Shown: positions 5,924 through 7,508 of the stretch, piece after piece
How positions within the stretch are numbered: position 1 is the stretch's first letter
How the letters are laid out: every line of letters starts with the position of its first letter
Origin: Candidatus Hydrogenedentota bacterium
Lineage (GTDB): Bacteria > Hydrogenedentota > Hydrogenedentia > Hydrogenedentales > SLHB01
NCBI GenBank assembly: GCA_007118235.1
Contig: SKRY01000068.1
Coordinates: 1-7,508 of the forward strand
Length of the DNA: 7,508 nucleotides
Direction: 5' to 3'
Made by a program: the position numbers and the translations under genes
Notes under the pieces: model-generated
The model's input: the letters and a program-made list of their open reading frames with translations, nothing else
The model's database searches: none
What the model was told of the DNA's origin: nothing

Positions 5924-5952
5924 TTGCCTTTGGAGGCTGGTCGTGGTAGAGT
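5924..5952 (+). promoter_or_regulatory. sigma70-like promoter before the signal peptidase gene
   Basis: TTGCCT (5924-5929) and TAGAGT (5947-5952) are spaced by 17 bp; each matches consensus at 4/6 positions. Transcription would start near 5959, about 34 bases before the chosen ATG. The site sits in a 169-bp gap and supports the signal peptidase start at 5993 over the in-frame ATG at 5864. Confidence 0.4.
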
Positions 5953-5967
5953 ATTTCCAGGGAATAC
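5951..5967. promoter_or_regulatory. operator-like dyad over the signal peptidase transcription start
   Basis: GTATTTCCAGGGAATAC is a 17-base near-perfect dyad: arms GTATTTCC and GGGAATAC around a central A, with one T/G mismatch that would be a wobble in RNA. It begins on the last two bases of the proposed -10 and covers the predicted start, a usual place for a repressor. No regulator gene is in the window. Confidence 0.35.
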
Positions 5968-5992
5968 AGCATACCCAGGGACATTTTGTTAT

Positions 5993-6670
5993 ATGAGCAC
6001 GGAAGATTTGCCAGACGCGCCCCAAGCGGCCGAACCCGACTATTCGCGGCGGGCCCAGGAAGCCAAACGCGAAATCCTCGAGTTTGGGAAGATGGTCGTG
6101 TGGTTTTTGATCTTGTTCTTCGCCCTGCGCTACTTCGTCGTGGAGGGCTACGAAGTTCAGGGGCCTTCCATGGAGCCGTCCCTGGTGAACAACGAACGCA
6201 TCCTTGTGCTCAAGCTCCCCCACTTCCTCAGCCAATTCCGCCCCTTCGATAGGTTGAATCCCATTAAGGAGGGCGATATCGTCGTCTTCGAAAGCCCGAA
6301 TGACCACCAGAAACGGTACGTCAAGCGAGTCATCGCCAAGGGCGAGGGACGCCGGCCCACGAACGTGGCCGATGCGGGGCAGTATGGGAGCACCGCGTTT
6401 CCCGCGGATACCGTTCAGGTTCGCGTGGAGGATGGCGACGTGTATGTGAATAACCGGCGCGTGACGGAGGATTACATCAAGGAAGCGGCGCGATCTGGGC
6501 CGAGCTTACAAGATGAAGCAGTGCTCTACCCTGGAAGTTACTATGTGCTCGGGGATAACCGGAATGTATCCAAGGATAGCCGCAGTTTCGGTCCGATCGA
6601 TGATAGCCGAATCATCGGGCGGGCCATCCTCCGCGTTTGGCCTCCCAGCCGAATCGGTTTGATTCAATGA
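5993..6670 (+). CDS. lepB: type I signal peptidase
   Basis: This 225-residue inner-membrane serine protease cleaves signal peptides from exported preproteins, with its active site facing the periplasm. A cytoplasmic leader (1-32) precedes one membrane segment (33-50). The nucleophile is S59 in GPSMEPSL (57-64), and the general base is K111 in RYVKRVIA (108-115). The C-terminal signature is LGDNRNVSKDSRSFGPI (186-202). The order and spacing fit the S26A family. Length and the single N-terminal membrane segment resemble the shorter signal peptidases rather than the two-segment enterobacterial enzyme. The frame stays open upstream to an ATG at 5864, but that extension has no family character and the promoter-like site lies within it. 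AGGGA (5977-5981) lies 11 nt before the chosen start, somewhat long. The stop overlaps the next start (ATGA). Confidence 0.95.
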   Translation: MSTEDLPDAPQAAEPDYSRRAQEAKREILEFGKMVVWFLILFFALRYFVVEGYEVQGPSMEPSLVNNERILVLKLPHFLSQFRPFDRLNPIKEGDIVVFESPNDHQKRYVKRVIAKGEGRRPTNVADAGQYGSTAFPADTVQVRVEDGDVYVNNRRVTEDYIKEAARSGPSLQDEAVLYPGSYYVLGDNRNVSKDSRSFGPIDDSRIIGRAILRVWPPSRIGLIQ

Positions 6671-7464
6671 AAACGCTTGTGTTTTCCGACGTCCATCTGC
6701 CGGTGGACGGCGGAGGCTCCGCGTCCCAAGTCCGTTTCATCGAGTTTCTCCGTGGCATTGACCCCGCCGAGGCGGATCGCGTCATTGTACTGGGCGATCT
6801 TTTCGACTTCTGGTTCGAATACCGCCACGTCGTATTCTCGGGGTACTTCGAGGTGCTGCGCGCGCTAGCCGCCCTGCGCGATGGGGGCGTTGAACTCCAT
6901 TTCGTATGCGGCAACCACGACTTCTGGGCGGGCCGGTTCCTGCGGGACCAACTCAGCTTCACGCTCCATCCCGGCGAGACCATCTTGCCCTTCGGTTCCG
7001 AACGCGTGCTTCTTCATCACGGCGATGGCTTGAATCCCGCGGATTGGTCCTATCGGCTGTACAAACGGATTGCCCGGACGCGCCCCGTCATCGGCGCCTT
7101 TCGCCTGCTCCATCCCGACTGGGCCATGCGTATCGCCCAGCTTGTGAGCCATGGCAGCCGCAGCTTCCACAACACGGACGTCAGCAAGGGGCACGAGATC
7201 GCGCCGCTGCGCCAGTTCGCCCGGCGCGCCTTGGCCGAGGGACGGGCGGACGTGGTGATGTGCGGCCATTGCCATTACCCCATCCACGAGACCTACGAAA
7301 CGCCCCACGGGCAAGGCCGCTACATCAACACCGGGGATTGGCTATACCACGGCTCCTTCGCCGAGTGGGAGGATGGCCGCTTCCGGCTCTTATTGTGGGA
7401 CAAAGAGCCCCAAGAAATTCCCTGCGATGAACGCGGCCGCGCCGAAGAGGAGGCACGCCAGTAA
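6667..7464 (+). CDS. lpxH: UDP-2,3-diacylglucosamine pyrophosphatase-like metallophosphoesterase
   Basis: The 265-residue calcineurin-like phosphoesterase has the motif set of LpxH, which converts UDP-2,3-diacylglucosamine to lipid X (2,3-diacylglucosamine 1-phosphate) and UMP at the inner membrane in lipid A synthesis. Predicted metal ligands are D8 and H10 (SDVHL), D44 (GDLFDFW, 43-49), N83 (GNHD, 82-85), H118 (HHGD, 117-120), and H201 and H203 (GHCHYP, 200-205). Residues 122-172, basic with aromatic residues, correspond to the helical cap that holds the acyl chains in LpxH. The C-terminal 18 residues are charged and probably disordered. The ATG at 6667 overlaps the signal peptidase stop; an in-frame ATG at 6637 lies inside lepB and would add ten residues with no family match. 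Other LpxH-like hydrolases remain possible. Confidence 0.8.
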   Translation: MKTLVFSDVHLPVDGGGSASQVRFIEFLRGIDPAEADRVIVLGDLFDFWFEYRHVVFSGYFEVLRALAALRDGGVELHFVCGNHDFWAGRFLRDQLSFTLHPGETILPFGSERVLLHHGDGLNPADWSYRLYKRIARTRPVIGAFRLLHPDWAMRIAQLVSHGSRSFHNTDVSKGHEIAPLRQFARRALAEGRADVVMCGHCHYPIHETYETPHGQGRYINTGDWLYHGSFAEWEDGRFRLLLWDKEPQEIPCDERGRAEEEARQ

Positions 7465-7508
7465 CCAGCAGATGTGCACCTTGTTCCGGCGCCAGAACCG
7501 AAGCCAGC
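7465..7508. other. window end, nothing identified
   Basis: Forty-four bases follow the LpxH-like stop. An ATG at 7472 opens a short rightward frame to the window edge but has no ribosome binding site at usable distance. No terminator is visible. Confidence 0.3.

Noticed and set aside
7390..7508. Minus-strand open frame from the window edge with a hydrophobic stretch, ending at 7390
   Set aside because: It overlaps the charged C-terminus of the LpxH-like protein, whose antisense naturally reads as hydrophobic; with no start visible there is no independent support.

Overview
The window reads as chromosomal core DNA from a GC-rich, Gram-negative-type bacterium. It holds an LpxH-type lipid A phosphoesterase, a type I signal peptidase and exported proteins with classical signal peptides. 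There are no phage, transposase, plasmid, CRISPR or toxin-antitoxin genes. The lineage cannot be fixed from sequence alone. The gene mix and the encoded tRNA CCA would suit an under-sampled phylum (for example Hydrogenedentota, or something near the PVC group or Acidobacteria), but that is a low-confidence guess.

Layout. Positions 1-45 are the 3' part of a tRNA-Pro(GGG). About 530 bases without a convincing gene follow (46-577). They contain three back-to-back hairpins at 61-175, several smaller ones, and a plus-strand terminator-like hairpin at 493-512. An exported DUF4412/LolA-like protein lies on the minus strand (578-1330), divergent from a NUDIX ADP-ribose pyrophosphatase (1543-2124, GTG start). 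Next comes a leader with a TATAAT box and a 15-bp stem followed by a T-tract (2173-2298). It precedes a SAM hydrolase-family protein with an apparent signal peptide (2341-3318). That gene overlaps by ATGA a MagIII/endonuclease III-like DNA glycosylase (3315-3980).

A second promoter-like site (4032-4061) precedes a degenerate J-domain protein (4093-4716) and an unrecognised 367-residue helical protein (4720-5823), 3 bases apart. A third promoter-like site, with a dyad over the expected transcription start (5924-5967), precedes signal peptidase I (5993-6670). Signal peptidase I overlaps by ATGA an LpxH-like phosphoesterase (6667-7464). The last 44 bases hold nothing that can be called.

How the genes may work together. 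The lepB-lpxH pair is an envelope-biogenesis unit. The SAM hydrolase-glycosylase pair is the most suggestive combination: one family destroys SAM, a known endogenous DNA methylating agent, and the other resembles enzymes that excise 3-methyladenine. The apparent signal peptide complicates a simple cytoplasmic model. The J-like protein and its partner are an uncharacterised two-gene unit. The strongest candidates for undescribed biology are the attenuator-like leader before the SAM hydrolase, the hairpin-rich DNA after the tRNA, and the J-like/unknown pair.
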